The notes beneath the pieces are model-generated. The model did no database searches, had not been told where the DNA came from, and worked only from the letters and a program-made list of their open reading frames with translations. This document shows, piece by piece, positions 20,088 through 31,002 of a stretch of 64,000 nt of DNA. The translations under genes and the position numbers were made by a program. Position 1 is the stretch's first letter; the number at the start of each line of letters is the position of its first letter. The DNA is from Kappaphycus alvarezii (taxonomy: Eukaryota > Rhodophyta > Florideophyceae > Gigartinales > Solieriaceae), in contig NADL03000784.1 of the NCBI GenBank assembly GCA_002205965.3, positions 62,001-126,000 on the forward strand, written 5' to 3'.

Positions 20088-21034
20088 TCACTGCAGTTTT
20101 TTTACTAGCGCACCAAGAACAGCGAGCACCTCCTTTCTCTCTTCGATGGCACCCTTTCTCTCTTTGCTCACGATTTCAAGGCGACGCTGCTCGAGCTCTA
20201 CCCTCTTCTCTTCTACCGCGAGGCGCCGGGACTCGTTCTTTTGTGCCTACTCTAAGCGACCGGCTTCGCGCTCTTCCCGCTTCATTTCAAAGTCCATGCG
20301 CTGTTCCTCTAACTTCAGACGCTTCTGTTCGAAGCTGTTGCGCGCCTGAATGTGTTCGCTTAGCATGTTCCTTTCCTCATCGTCCGATTCCGAAGAAAGG
20401 TTCCGCTTCCTTCCCTTCATCCTCGCCGTTCCAGCACTTCCTTCACCCCCGCTATTGCACTCATCTACCACCACTGCTGGAGTCTCTGCACTGTTACTTC
20501 CACTGCGAGCCCTCGCTACAGCTCGTTCCCTGATTTCCTCCCCAGCTTGTAGCAAACGCTTGTCAAGCTCCGTCCGTTCATCCCTCTCAGCCCTCTTTGC
20601 CTCTTCTCATTCGTCCACGGCCAACATTACATCATCCAACAACACTTCCCTTTCTCCTCTGACCTGTATAATGCCAGAAGCGGCAGCATTGCTTCGCACA
20701 GCTTCGCGGTGGTCGCCTAGGATCTTCTTGAACCGATCGTTGAGCGTTTTCCAACTCGGCGCCGCAACCGAATCGAAGCATCCAGAAGGAAGGGACCCCT
20801 TGAAGAGAGCGAGAGCCTGTGCGACTGTGCCTCTCCATGTGGAGCGAGGTGGGCGTCAACGGCGGAGACTGCTTTCAGCAGTAATGTATCCCACGCGGAA
20901 GAGAACCGGATGCGCCGTTTCTTTGCGCCGGTCGGAGTGGCGGAGGCGGTCGGAGCGGCGGGGGTCGGAGCGACGGAGGCAGTGGAGGCGGTCGGAGCGG
21001 CGGAGGCCGGAGAATCCTCGATAAGGGGCGCCAT
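20088..21034 (-). pseudogene. Myb/SANT-like Harbinger partner protein, interrupted
   Basis: ORF2 of Harbinger elements binds the ends and carries the transposase to DNA. Here ATG 21034 opens an Ala/Pro/Thr-rich leader, then KKRRIRFSSAWDTLLLKAVS, the start of the trihelix/SANT-like fold. The frame slips by one missing base near 20820 and continues SWKTLNDRFKKILGDHREAV and GEREVLLDDVMLAVDE. There is an in-frame TGA after VDE and a TAG after REEREAGRLE (20247-20249). The coiled-coil end RLEIVSKERKGAIEERKEVL finishes with VKKLQ at 20088. It is homologous to the plus-strand frame at 22546-23506. Confidence 0.75.
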
Positions 21035-21317
21035 GATGGAGGAGGGGACGGGTCGGAGGTTGTAGGAGTGGTAGTGATGGCGATGGTCAGGTCAGATGGC
21101 GATGGTTGGTTGTAAATTTGGCGCCAAGCGGCCCCGCTCATATGCTCCGTATGCGAGGCGTGCCCTGGCGGGTATTTTTCCCTATTTCGCAAACAGCCCC
21201 CGCAACCGAAAAATGAAATGGCAACGATAGCACTTTGCGTCTTACACAGTACAGGTGTACTACGTTTGCCGGCGAATGCCGCACAAGCGAAAATCATTTT
21301 TGCTCCGTAAACCCTCT

Positions 21318-22108
21318 ATTTTGTGAGTATTTAGAAGCATGTAGATGCATATCCATTTTTTCCGGGACCAAATGACAGTCCTTGCCAACTGAACTGCGCT
21401 GCACAGTACAGTACCGTACAGTACCGTACCCTGCAATACGCAGACGCGGCCCCCCGTCTCTGGAGCCACACCGGATCTACGCTTCCAATGAGCAAAGCAC
21501 CCTAACTCCCCCCTGATCCTTTCAACTTTTCTTCCTTACCCACCTCAAATTTAGTTTGCGCTCTTCGCAACGCCCGCGCCAAGTGCGCACTCGGCGCGCG
21601 CGCAAAACATACGTCTGTTCGCGAGTCTTTGCCGTGGCACAATTATGACCCCGGATCTTTTAGTACACCGTTGTTGTCGATGGCCATCTCGAGTATAATG
21701 TCTTCCCGCGCCCTCCACGCATGTGGGTGGATCTGGGAAAGGCGTGTCGCAGTGCCTCTTCCAGCCGAACAGGGTGTGCAGAGTTTGCTGTTTGTTGTCG
21801 CTTTTCAATCGACTGTCTTTGTTACAGTCTTCGAAGGAGCGTGGTCTGCGTGGCCTTGGCAATCTGTCCCCAAGTTCGGAGTTTTCGTTGTGGATGCCGT
21901 CGTCTGGAAGCGATCAAACTTAGGCGAGAAGTTTTTCAAGCTTTCCTTATCTCATACTTGGAATATACCGTACAGTACATGCGCATCTCTACTACTTTAT
22001 TTATATAGGGCATTCAATGCCAAGCTGACAGTGTATGTTATGATACTTGGAGTGTATCGCTGCCTGACTTGCGAGTACTCGCCAGTTTCAATACTGCAGC
22101 TTTAGACC
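21318..22108. other. Spacer between Harbinger 1 and the LINE-like relic
   Basis: It contains the GTACA cluster at 21403-21430 and one small minus-strand frame with a PIP-box-like motif, listed next. Nothing else is supported. Confidence 0.45.
21551..21862 (-). CDS. Small basic protein with PIP-box-like motif, hypothetical
   Basis: The frame starts at an ATG and gives 103 residues. Near residues 20-34 it has DNKQQTLHTLFGWKRH, close to the PCNA-interaction consensus Q-x-x-hydrophobic-x-x-aromatic-aromatic, though the sixth and seventh positions are Leu-Phe. The rest is basic and Cys/Arg-rich with no known domain. The TTACAGTC...GCATGGC context gives no start signal. It may be a chance frame in GC-rich DNA. 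Confidence 0.3.
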   Translation of the reverse strand: MPRPRRPRSFEDCNKDSRLKSDNKQQTLHTLFGWKRHCDTPFPDPPTCVEGAGRHYTRDGHRQQRCTKRSGVIIVPRQRLANRRMFCARAECALGAGVAKSAN

Positions 22109-22401
22109 ATGTGGTCGCCGAAATATTCTGGCAAAGTTGGTCAACGGGGGCCGCTTGCGTACAGAACTACATGTATGGCATGTGTGTACATAGTACGCAG
22201 CAAGGTTGCTGGATACGAGTCATTCATTGCGAATTCTGCCAGAAGTAGACTCACTCCCGTCTCCATCTCCACTCTCGGAGGTTGGCACCCAGATGCCTAC
22301 GCGCTACTGAGCGACGACGCACGGAATGTGGCGGTAAGGACAATGGAGACGTACGGAAAGGTTAAAGTCCTCACTCAAAGGCACACCGCGGCGGCATCAA
22401 T
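22109..22401 (+). pseudogene. LINE-like reverse transcriptase C-terminus, left part of a relic split by Harbinger 2
   Basis: The frame encodes ARSRLTPVSISTLGGWHPDA and NVAVRTMETYGKV-VLTQRH, the conserved C-terminus of an RT family that occurs twice more in this window (31866-32012 and 32266-32703). The relic stops at base 22401 exactly where the transposon begins and resumes at 24925. Confidence 0.7.
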
Positions 22402-22545
22402 AGAGGATTTACGCCTTACAAATTTTCGTGTATTTTTCGTAGACACGTTGTACAAGTTGTATAGATATGCCACATCCACAAAAAACATACGAAATTACGA
22501 TACGAAACTTCGTGTAACTCACTTTGTAAACGAAGTGGACTTCGT

Positions 22546-23506
22546 ATGCCGAGCGCGCCATCCGACTCTACACTGCCAACATCTCCAACCATGGCAACCG
22601 TCGCCCCAGACGATGGCGGTCCATCGGAGAATCGCCCCAACCCCATAATTACACCTTCTCCCCAAGCTTCCTTTCTAAACTCTCCCCCTCCCAACAGTAC
22701 GCAGCCTTCTCCAACCGAGAATGCTCAACCTAAGCACAAGCGCTTTCGATTTTCTGAAACCTACGACCTGTTTCTTTTGAACGCGGTCTGTGCTTTTGAC
22801 GAGCATATACCAGATCGTTGGAAGACTGAGGGAATCTATCAGCAAGTACATGAAGCTTTCATGAACCAAATGCCCAACATCGCCTTCAATCAGATGATCG
22901 ACCTGTCTACCAAAACCCTAGCCGACATATTTAAGCGCCTCATTACTCAGCGGAGGGAAACTGTAAAGCATACATGTGAGGGTAGTGGAATTATCGAGAG
23001 GCACGGAGACAAGGAGGTGCTGTTGGACGATCTTATTCAAGAGATTGACCAAAAGGAGGAAGCTGCTTGGGCAGAGAAGGATGAACAAAATGAGATTTTG
23101 AGACGTTTGGTGCATTCTGGAGAACATATTAGGTCTCAAGCACTGAAAAGTTCTGGAATAAGCGACGAGCAGTGTGAAATAATGGGCTCCGGTTGAAAAA
23201 AGAAGCGGAAGAGGGCGATGGAAACTGCCGCTTCCGATGACGAAGCTACTTCTTCGCTGTTTTCCCAACTGCAAGACCGCCGTGAGTCTGAAAAGAAGAG
23301 ACTGGAGTTGGAGAAAGAGCGATTGTATTTAGAGCGATTGCGTGTAGGTAAAGAAGTAGCGCTTTGAAGCAGCACGAGTGGCAACAAATCGGCGTCTTCC
23401 CTTGGACGAAAAACGCTTTGAGTTGTAAAAAGAAGAACGCAAGCAAGCAATGGAAAAAAAACACATGGTGGGCATATTCGAACTACTCTGAAAGAAGTTG
23501 CAGTAG
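22546..23506 (+). pseudogene. Myb/SANT-like Harbinger partner protein, interrupted
   Basis: ATG 22546 opens a Ser/Pro-rich leader, then HKRFRFSETYDLFLLNAVCA, the same domain start as the protein at 20088-21034. QMIDLSTKTLADIFKRLITQ and HGDKEVLLDDLIQEID follow. The frame stops at TGA 23194-23196 after MGSG. A coiled-coil tail (SEKKRLELEKERLYLERLRV) continues to a TGA near 23365. Beyond that another frame reads RLPLDEKRFEL and ends KKLQ with TAG at 23504. This copy is more decayed than its homologue's core but keeps the same end. Confidence 0.75.
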
Positions 23507-23604
23507 CCTGCATTTTTCTTGCGTGATTTTTTTCTTTTAATTTTTCTCTGTCATACATTTCTCGTACCTTTCACCATTGAACAGGTATTGGAAATGAGGT
23601 GGAT

Positions 23605-24469
23605 TTACATGTTATCGTATTCTTCGAAGGGAGGGGCCTTACATCTAAAGAAGCTGGCAGTCTGTCCCCTTTTCTCTAGACATGTCTTAAAATTTAGCAG
23701 TAGTGCTGAAGCTATGTACAGAAGTGCAATAGGTGACCTTCGTACTTGTAGCAACCGCGCAAAATCATTTCTTCTCCATAGTTGTTTCAAATCCTTGTAG
23801 TTCCATTCAAAAGATACTCTTATCGCACTCATTGCTGTATTATGTACAGCTTTTTCTTCCGTTGCAGTTGCTCTGTTGAATGCTTCTTGCAACCATGGTC
23901 GCAGCATGTAGATGACATCCCCATATATATAATACTGCCTTCCCTGTATTACCAAGCAATCATTCAGTACCTCTGCTATCAAGCTATTCCGTAATAGCGT
24001 TGAGTCATGTCTTCGCCCCACTTCAAGCCCGTATAGTGATAATATAAGGCCGTCAGGTGTTGTAATTGTTTGATATACCAGGCAGTGCGTCCTTTTGTGT
24101 CCGAAATAACAAGCTCGTTGGTTGCAACCAATATCCCCTGGACGGGATATTCTAATTTTTGTACAATCTATGAAGCCGATGCAACTGTCCAATGGGGCTC
24201 CTGCGTCTTGTATTGACTTGGCGTAATTCTCAGCCCTTTGTTGCTGCATAATAGCTTGTAAAGTTTTTACTAGATGTCCCCTAGATTGCACAAACGATTC
24301 CAGAACTTCCCAAAAAACTTCGGAGAGGTGGGAATAGAGCATGCCAAAATACTATCTCTAAGTCAAAGCAGTTGACAGCAATTGAAAGCCTTCTCAGCAC
24401 GATATAGCACGCCGTTATCGGACTACATGCGTATCGATTCCTTTCAGTTCGTCGTGTCATCAAGTTCAT
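23605..24469 (-). pseudogene. Harbinger DDE transposase of element 2
   Basis: The main frame (24342-23605) has LSEVFWEVLESFV, GAPLDSCIGFIDCTKIRISR (first Asp), GHKRTHCLVYQTITTPDG, GLEVGRRHDSTLLRN, YYIYGDVIYML (second Asp) and SAIRVSFEWNYKDLKQLW. The catalytic Glu is expected where Val-Ser now stands or at FEW, so the triad may be damaged. Upstream residues (CYIVLRRLSIAV ... DLEIVF) lie in another frame; an extra T in the TTTT run near 24345 explains the break. The product is about 55% similar by eye to the transposase of element 1. Confidence 0.8.
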
Positions 24470-24924
24470 AGTACTTCATACTCGTCCAATATCAGACTTC
24501 CTGAAACGGAAGTCATGTAGAGCATTTTCCTCGGTGTATATGTTCAAGTTAAACGTAGTACCCTGAACATGACGAGACCTTGTAATTATGTTCCTGATAT
24601 CTGTCCGCGCCTCCTTGACTCTCTCATACAACTTCAACAACAGATCTTCCGCTGTGTCCTACAAGAGCCTACTGAAAAACCCTGAACCTCCTGTTTAGCC
24701 GTTTACGGGCTTTCCCAATCCGAAAAGCTTCCTTTCTGACCATTTCATACTTATACAAGGAGCTATTCCCGGACTCGGCATATCAATCAACGGTGACGGG
24801 CTGTAAACGAAAATAAGCAAGGACGTAAACAGAAATACTTAATTTTCGCACAAACGCTTCTTTTATAACGTGTTGGATCTGGCTACGGTATTTGATACGA
24901 ATATTCACATGGCGTAAATCCTCT

Positions 24925-24990
24925 AATGTCCAATGCTACCTGCCTGATGGCCGAACTCCCGTCCGTTTTCTAGGGGAAATTTTTGGGTTA
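24925..24990 (+). pseudogene. LINE-like RT C-terminus, right part of the split relic
   Basis: AATGTCCAATGCTACCTGCCTGATGGC continues the repeat interrupted at 22401. Similarity to the other copies fades after about 65 bases. Confidence 0.65.
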
Positions 24991-25171
24991 TTTTAATGCA
25001 TGGAAGATGTGGTCGGTCGTTTTCTAGGGTGACGCGGCCACACTGCTAAGCCCGAACTCTGTAAGCTCCCACTTGCCCCCATCAATCCCTAATGGAACAT
25101 GTGGCCTCACTTCAAGAAATGACATTACAGTACTTCCAAAAAATAAATTACCCCAAATTTCCCCCCAAAAA

Positions 25172-25575
25172 AGGTTGCTGGTAGAAGTCTACTGTAAGCC
25201 CTACAAGCCGAGCTTACAATGTCTGACACAGCTACTGACCGTTGTGGTCGGCGGGTTGCCTTCCCCTTATTGCGCCAAGAACAATTCTTTACTTCTGTCT
25301 GGTGGCTGATGATTCTTGTCTTGGACTCGCTGCGCTACTCAGTCCGCAAGCCCTTACATAGACTTTTTTGTACCCCCTATACACCTTAATCTCAAGTACA
25401 GTACAGCTAGAAAACCATAGAAAATAAATTTAATGGCTACAGTAGCATTCCGTACTCAATTAACATCATAAAAATATCTCGGCGGTTCTTCTGAGCTGTA
25501 AGAGTTGTTACGATGTCAAAGTAAACTGTGTGATTGCTGCGCTGGCACTTTCACGAGCCTTTTTTGCAAAAATAT
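25172..25575 (-). repeat. 3' LTR of copia element 1
   Basis: Landmarks shared in order with the 31.0-31.5 kb LTR are CTGGTAGAAGTCTA, TTATTGCGCCAAGAA, AGCCCTTACATAGAC, TACTCAATTAA, TCATAAAAATATCT and TGCTGCGCTGG. The TATA box region reads TATGTAAGGG here, so it is mutated compared with the 5' LTR. Confidence 0.8.
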
Positions 25576-26108
25576 TCTTGCCTTTTCAAAAAAAGGGGCG
25601 GGTGTTGTTGTATCACTTCACAGGTCTTACAGAACAACACAAATTCACTGCATCTACTGTAATGTAGATTCAAACCACTGGTAACCCTACAACCAGGGCT
25701 ACTAGGCGCTTTGCGGTCATTAAATTTTCGTTACAGTTCTGAACACACTGTTTGACCCCATTGGTATACTTGTAATAGTTACGCGCGAGTTGCACACTGT
25801 GATGTTAGATCATTGCTTTACCAATCAAAAGTTTCCTTGCTATCCCATGCCACCCGGACCAACGTATTTCTTACATCTTGTTAGAGTATGTCACTCGTGC
25901 CGACTAAAATTCTAAAAGCGCTACTTACGATACCGTCAGGTCTGTTTTACGGGACAACCTTTCAATTCGCTACTCTCAGACTACATTTTCCTTTAGTATG
26001 CAGCTATCTTCAGTTCTATATAAACCCTGGTTTGGAGCGGCCGGCTTAACCCAGCCAGCCTCAACCAAAGTTTCAACCACAATTCCACCTAGATCTGCCC
26101 GTGTGCGC

Positions 26109-29100
26109 CTAACAACCTATAGGTGTGCCTTTCTTCTTACGAATAATCCATTGTTCGATGTAGGTTTTTTCAACACCAGTCCGAAGAATATCAAGGATAG
26201 TCTTGCAATCTTTTGGCTTCGTTAGACCATCCGCAGGATTTGCAATACCAGCGATAAGTTCAACATTTGATATTCGAACTTGTTATAGGCTTCGCGAGCA
26301 GCAATGGTTTTTATCATTAAAAGTTTTGCAGTTGCATGTGAAGAGAGGGTAATGACATCGAAAATTTGCTTCGAGTCTGTGAACATTTTCAGGGTTATCT
26401 TACGGCGTAAGATGCGCTCCAGGTTGTGTTTAAATATGTACGCAACATCAAATCCAGTCGGACGAGAATGAGCACACTTCTCCAGTCATGATATATCGTA
26501 CGATTCGACGAGACTTGCGGCTGCTATAGTTCAAAACGTGACAGTGGTCTGATTCATCACGAAGCAAAATGATGAATCCTATCTGCGAAGTAAGATATGC
26601 TTTTGCCGCAAACGATGCATCGGCATAGGTACGAATATGTAGGGTGGTGAAATTGAGCGGGGGATACTTGAGACTGATGTCTCTGGTATCTTTCACATAG
26701 TTTATGGACGTATTAAGCTCTTCTATAGCTCTTCTATAGTCTTTTTTCCTAAAGTCTCAGCGGTCACTTGTGCTGCGCGATTGACTGCAAAGCATTTGTC
26801 CGGACTAGTGCGTAAGAGCCTACCGGATGTCTTTCCGACAGAGAGAAAGATTTCAAAGGTAGAATGCTTTGGTATCGTCCTGAGCTTGGCTAGATAATCT
26901 GGTTGATGGGCGTAGAACGTTCGCTGACCGTCAAACGATTTTTCAGTTTCAATTCGGATCCCAACGAATTCAAGATTGTCAAAATCAATCGGTTTTGCCT
27001 CAAACGAACGAATTATATGTTCAATGAACTTATCAAAATTTTCATTTCAAGCAAACAAATTATCATTGACATAGGCTCCGAAAAGTCCATCGGTACCATC
27101 GGCACCTTTTTTCATGTAAATAGACGTATCCAAATCGAGTTTTAGCATTGCTAGTTCGTTCTTGATAAGGAATTCGAGAGTAACGCCCCAGTAGTCACCA
27201 GAATCACAAATACCATGAAGAGGCTTTTTAGCTTCAGTACTTGACAATTTTCAATTTTGAAGAATTTTCGATGGGCTTCACTGATCTTGGGATATATATC
27301 TCGGTTCAGCTTGGCGTTCTCCTGGAGGTAAGCCTGAACTAAATCAACCATTGCGAGACGGTAAGTAAGAATGGTATATATTGAAAGGATTATATTTTAG
27401 AACGTTAGACAGCTATGCACTATGAAATACTTCATGTCTTCTTTGAAGTCTTGTCCAACGAAACGTTCTTAGGCCTGCTGATAGTCAGTACCTGGATTCT
27501 TCAGCGTAAGTTCAATTCTTCCACTGATAATGTTTGACTTCGGGGTAAGAGACGAGATATTGACGACTTCCCAGACTTCACGATCAGAGAGACCCAGAAT
27601 CTCATTGCTTTTGGTTGTTTCAAATGCTGCGGATTTTGATCTTGGGTCTGAATCAATTTTTTTTCATGATATATATTAGGCTTGGTGTCTCTAAGACATC
27701 GGTTGTTCCCTTTGTTTTGACTAGAACCTAAGCTATCCTTTCTGTAACAGTTGCAAAAAAACGTTTCGTCAGAGAACACTCGATCAAAGACGGTACGTAA
27801 TTCGTTGCGCTCAATTTCTGATAATTTTCTCTGTCTCTGCTGATGATCCATGTCCGTTTTATACCAACGTGCTTTGTCATTCTAAACTCTTTTGGTCTTT
27901 ATTGATAATGACCCAAAGAATTTTTCCACTTTCTGCAACGACTTTGTATGCACCTTCCTACGTCACTTTTTCGTGATAGAAGGGAACTCGAGATCCAATC
28001 TTTATATCGCGGTTTGATGCTATAGGGCCGTTACGATTAAGAGCAGTGCGAGTTCGGGCAGAATCAACAGCCTTAGATATCTCAAGGCGAGCATTTTGTA
28101 GTGCTTTCATTCGCTCAAGCTGCATAGGAAGATCTGAGAAACCTAACTGGGGTTGTGGAGAGATTTCAAACACGAGAGGAGTGAGTGTAACTCTATAGGG
28201 TCTGGCAATGTTTTCATGGCGTGAACAGAAAGAGATAGACAGCCATCTTTCGAAATATTTGGGTACCCATTCGTACCTGGTGATGTGTTCTTTGGAGGAA
28301 TTCCTGGTACTTTTCACCGCCATCAGTAGCATTTCGGCGTTCGATATCTGAGTTAAAGCGCGTTATAACGCTCGCTTGCAGCAGGTCACGCCATCGGTGA
28401 CTATCAAATTGCGGTGTGAAACCAGCGCGAATTTCTTTTGAGTAACCAAGGTACTTTGTAACCCATTGACCGACTCAAACCATCCGTACGTTGTTTGGTG
28501 AATCTCCATAGAGGAATATTGCAGCACTGAGCAAAGCATCCTTAGAAACCATTTGTAGTACGGGCATGTACGGTCATGCTTTACAAGTAAATAAGATACA
28601 TAAACACAGTTCGGCTGAAGACTACTCTTCGCTTGGCAATGCGACGCGGAAACGACCAGGTTGGTTGGAAACCCTTTGGCAAACATCACAACACACAGTA
28701 ACTTTTTCGAGTGCTTAGCATCTCTGGTGTCTCTTGAGGATCTTTTGTCTGCTTAATCATTTTGTATATTCTCAGCGGATGCGGGTGAGACAAGTGTCGA
28801 TGTATCCTTTTCAATTCTAACTCTGTATACATGAATTCGTAATTCCATTCATAGTAGGCATGGCCTAGCTTTCTAGTGACAGGTGAGAAAGACATTATCT
28901 TTTAATCGTATACGATTGTCCACTGCGTCTACTAGAAGCTTGTACTTATCGAGTACGACGAGTCCTAAAGGAGGCGGTATTCCAATACCTGCACACTCTA
29001 AAATTATCTTCATGTGGCGGTTATCCCCGTATGAGATCCGAAAATTTGCTTTTCCAATGCTCAACTTCCTATTTGCTTCAAATTTGTAGACCTTTGCTGT

Positions 29101-29370
29101 TGCCGTAATAATGTCGAGAGGGATTCTCATGAGGCAGTAGTATGCTGCAGCTTGTCTTTTCCCTACTGCAGATCTCTGAGCTCCAGTATCCAAACAGGCT
29201 CCGTTGAACGTTTCATTGCCTTCTGGATCCGAAGGAGAAGTGAGATTGATTGTAGCTTCAGCGGTATATTTTTCATCATTTGTGTCCCCTACATAGATAA
29301 GAAGTGCATCGACGAGATGAAAGTTTTTTTTCCTCTTCATGTTCATCCTTAACATGTACGACTGGTTCAT
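26109..29370 (-). pseudogene. Copia pol: protease, integrase, RT and RNase H
   Basis: The protease has DTGAQRSAVGKRQAAAY at about 29190. The pre-integrase domain is ELKRIHRHLSHPHPLRIYKM near 28820. The integrase C-terminal part spans about 28330-27950. The RT has QAYLQENAKLNRDIY, KPLHGICDSGDYWG and YVNDNLFA (normally YVDD) at about 27350-27050, then LRTSPDKCFAVNRAAQVTAE. RNase H has YADASFAAKAYLTSQIGFII, KMFTDSKQIFDVIT and ends GIANPADGLTKPKD, with TAG at 26109-26111. Frames switch many times, with both +1 and -1 changes, so this is an old, dead copy. Confidence 0.88.
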
Positions 29371-29439
29371 CTATTATTTCTTGACTCATTTCCTCTTTTA
29401 CTTCATTCTCATAGTCGAGCTGTTGACATAATTCAAAGA

Positions 29440-30589
29440 ATACAACGTGAAAATTTCGAGTGTTTCCAGTTTTCTTCGACATGTACTCCGTTTTTCGACA
29501 GGCGTTTTCAATAAGGTCAAACTTTTGCGGACATGAACTTTTCATATGGTCAGGGGAATCACAATCGAAGAGTTCCATGACCGGAAGCGGTCCAGATTGA
29601 TCCTCCTTTTGGCCGTGACTACGTGTATCACTAACACCAAGATGACGGTTTGCGTAGCGACCAGTTCCTTGATAGAGTATCCCAGGAACCTTTTTGTTGC
29701 CATCTGAAGTAGCATGTGACCTCATTGAAAATTAATTTCTCATTTTTGACAATTTGGCTTCCCTATAGAGATACAAAGCTGCTTCAATTTATCCATAAAG
29801 TTGCTGAAATGATAGACTATGCGTATTTATGCGGCTTTATGGCTCCGTTGCCCATGCAGAAAAAACGGCAGCATTGTAAAGAAATTCAATCTTGTGTGTC
29901 TCCCTCCGTCGCGAAATAGGCACTTGTGGTGAAAGCTTTGTTATCAATTTGTAATGTTTTTCAAGTGCTGCAAGTTTATCAAGACGTTTAGAAGTATACT
30001 TGGATAACCTGTGCCCACCAATATAGTTCTCCACCCGATTTCGACGAACTACGGAGCCATATTCATTCCCCATGAGGTTTATCGCCTCAGTAAAGAAGTT
30101 AACTTTTCTATCAACCCGATCCTGGTGACATCTCTCAGCATCACCACGTATAATTTTATGAAGGTATTGCTTCTTCTTTGAAGCGCTAAGAAAATATCCA
30201 GGAGCAACTTGCTTGCATTCGGCAAAACATTCCATCCATGACTCACCAAGGTCTCCGGAGTACTTTTGATATCTGTCCCGAATTCTAGAGCCGATATAGT
30301 ACGCCAATTTGTCCAGTTGCACTTGGAAAGATGTAGCAGGAGATTCTTCATCTTCGGCGACTGATTGTTCCTGACCTCTACGGGTAGTACAAAGACTTGA
30401 TTTCAGTATATCCTTTGTTATTTTCTCTGCAAGTAACTCGTTTTTGTCTTCGAAATAGAGATTAGCTGTTAGCTGGCAAATAAAACGACGGGAACTGTGC
30501 GGCTGCATATTTGCTCCAACGTCCCTCAACCAGTCACGAAGTGCTTTATGAGCAATAGACAAAGAATGCATAACAGGAGAGAGCATCAC
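29440..30589 (-). pseudogene. Copia gag with zinc knuckle
   Basis: The gag body runs from about 30589 to 29837 (DKLAYYIGSRIRDRYQKYSG, LGESWMECFAECKQVAPGYF, IIRGDAERCHQDRV, NRVENYIGGHRLSKYTSKRL). A nucleocapsid-like stretch follows at 29725-29440 with CDSPDHMKSSCP, a degraded CCHC knuckle. It would form the particle shell. Upstream sequence to the LTR is leader. Confidence 0.75.
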
Positions 30590-31002
30590 AGCCGGCAGAA
30601 TAAGTTCGGCAACCTCGTCGGTTATTTAAGGTACAGTCATAGACCGATGAAAGAAACGATTATCAAGTACTTGAATTGAGCTGGTGAATCCTGAAACCTC
30701 TTAAGGGACATTTTCCAAACCTATCTCAGACAAAAAACTGTACGGTGCATTGACAGCTCCCTGGAACTATGTGGACCACTGGCCTGTTAACTCGGATAAA
30801 TAGCGAGTGTTCTATCACAGAAGTTTGGTATGTAAGTGACAATACTCTGGGCCACGGTTGACGGGAGAATATTCAATCTTTTTTTAGTGAAGTAATACTT
30901 GTAAAAGTAAAGCGTGGAATAAATGAAACTGAGAACACCATGAGGATAATTCGCGAATGTATTATCACAGCCCAAAAGTTATGACACTTGCAACGCGCAG
31001 CA

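Larger units (their letters stand above)
18588..21317. mobile_element. PIF/Harbinger transposon 1
   Basis: It contains convergent DDE transposase (+) and Myb/SANT-like (-) genes, the standard two-gene content of Harbinger elements. Candidate terminal inverted repeats are GGAGAGATTACG at 18588-18599 and, reversed, AGAGGGTTTACG ending at 21317 (9 of 12 match). They resemble the AGAGGATTTACG ends of element 2. Both ends are flanked by ATT (18585-18587 and 21318-21320), a 3-base target duplication as expected for this superfamily. Confidence 0.7.
22402..24924. mobile_element. PIF/Harbinger transposon 2, nested in an RT relic
   Basis: Perfect 14-base terminal inverted repeats AGAGGATTTACGCC lie at 22402-22415 and, reversed, at 24911-24924, with weaker similarity inward. 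The 3-base target duplication AAT is at 22399-22401 and 24925-24927. Removing the element joins GCATCAAT to GTCCAATGCTACC, which matches the uninterrupted copies of the host repeat (GTGATGTCCAATACATC at about 31959-31975). Contents are a Myb-like gene (+) and a transposase (-), convergent. Confidence 0.9.

Noticed and set aside
20350-21024. 224-codon plus-strand frame
   Set aside because: Antisense of the Myb/SANT-like Harbinger gene; Ser/Arg-rich composition artefact.
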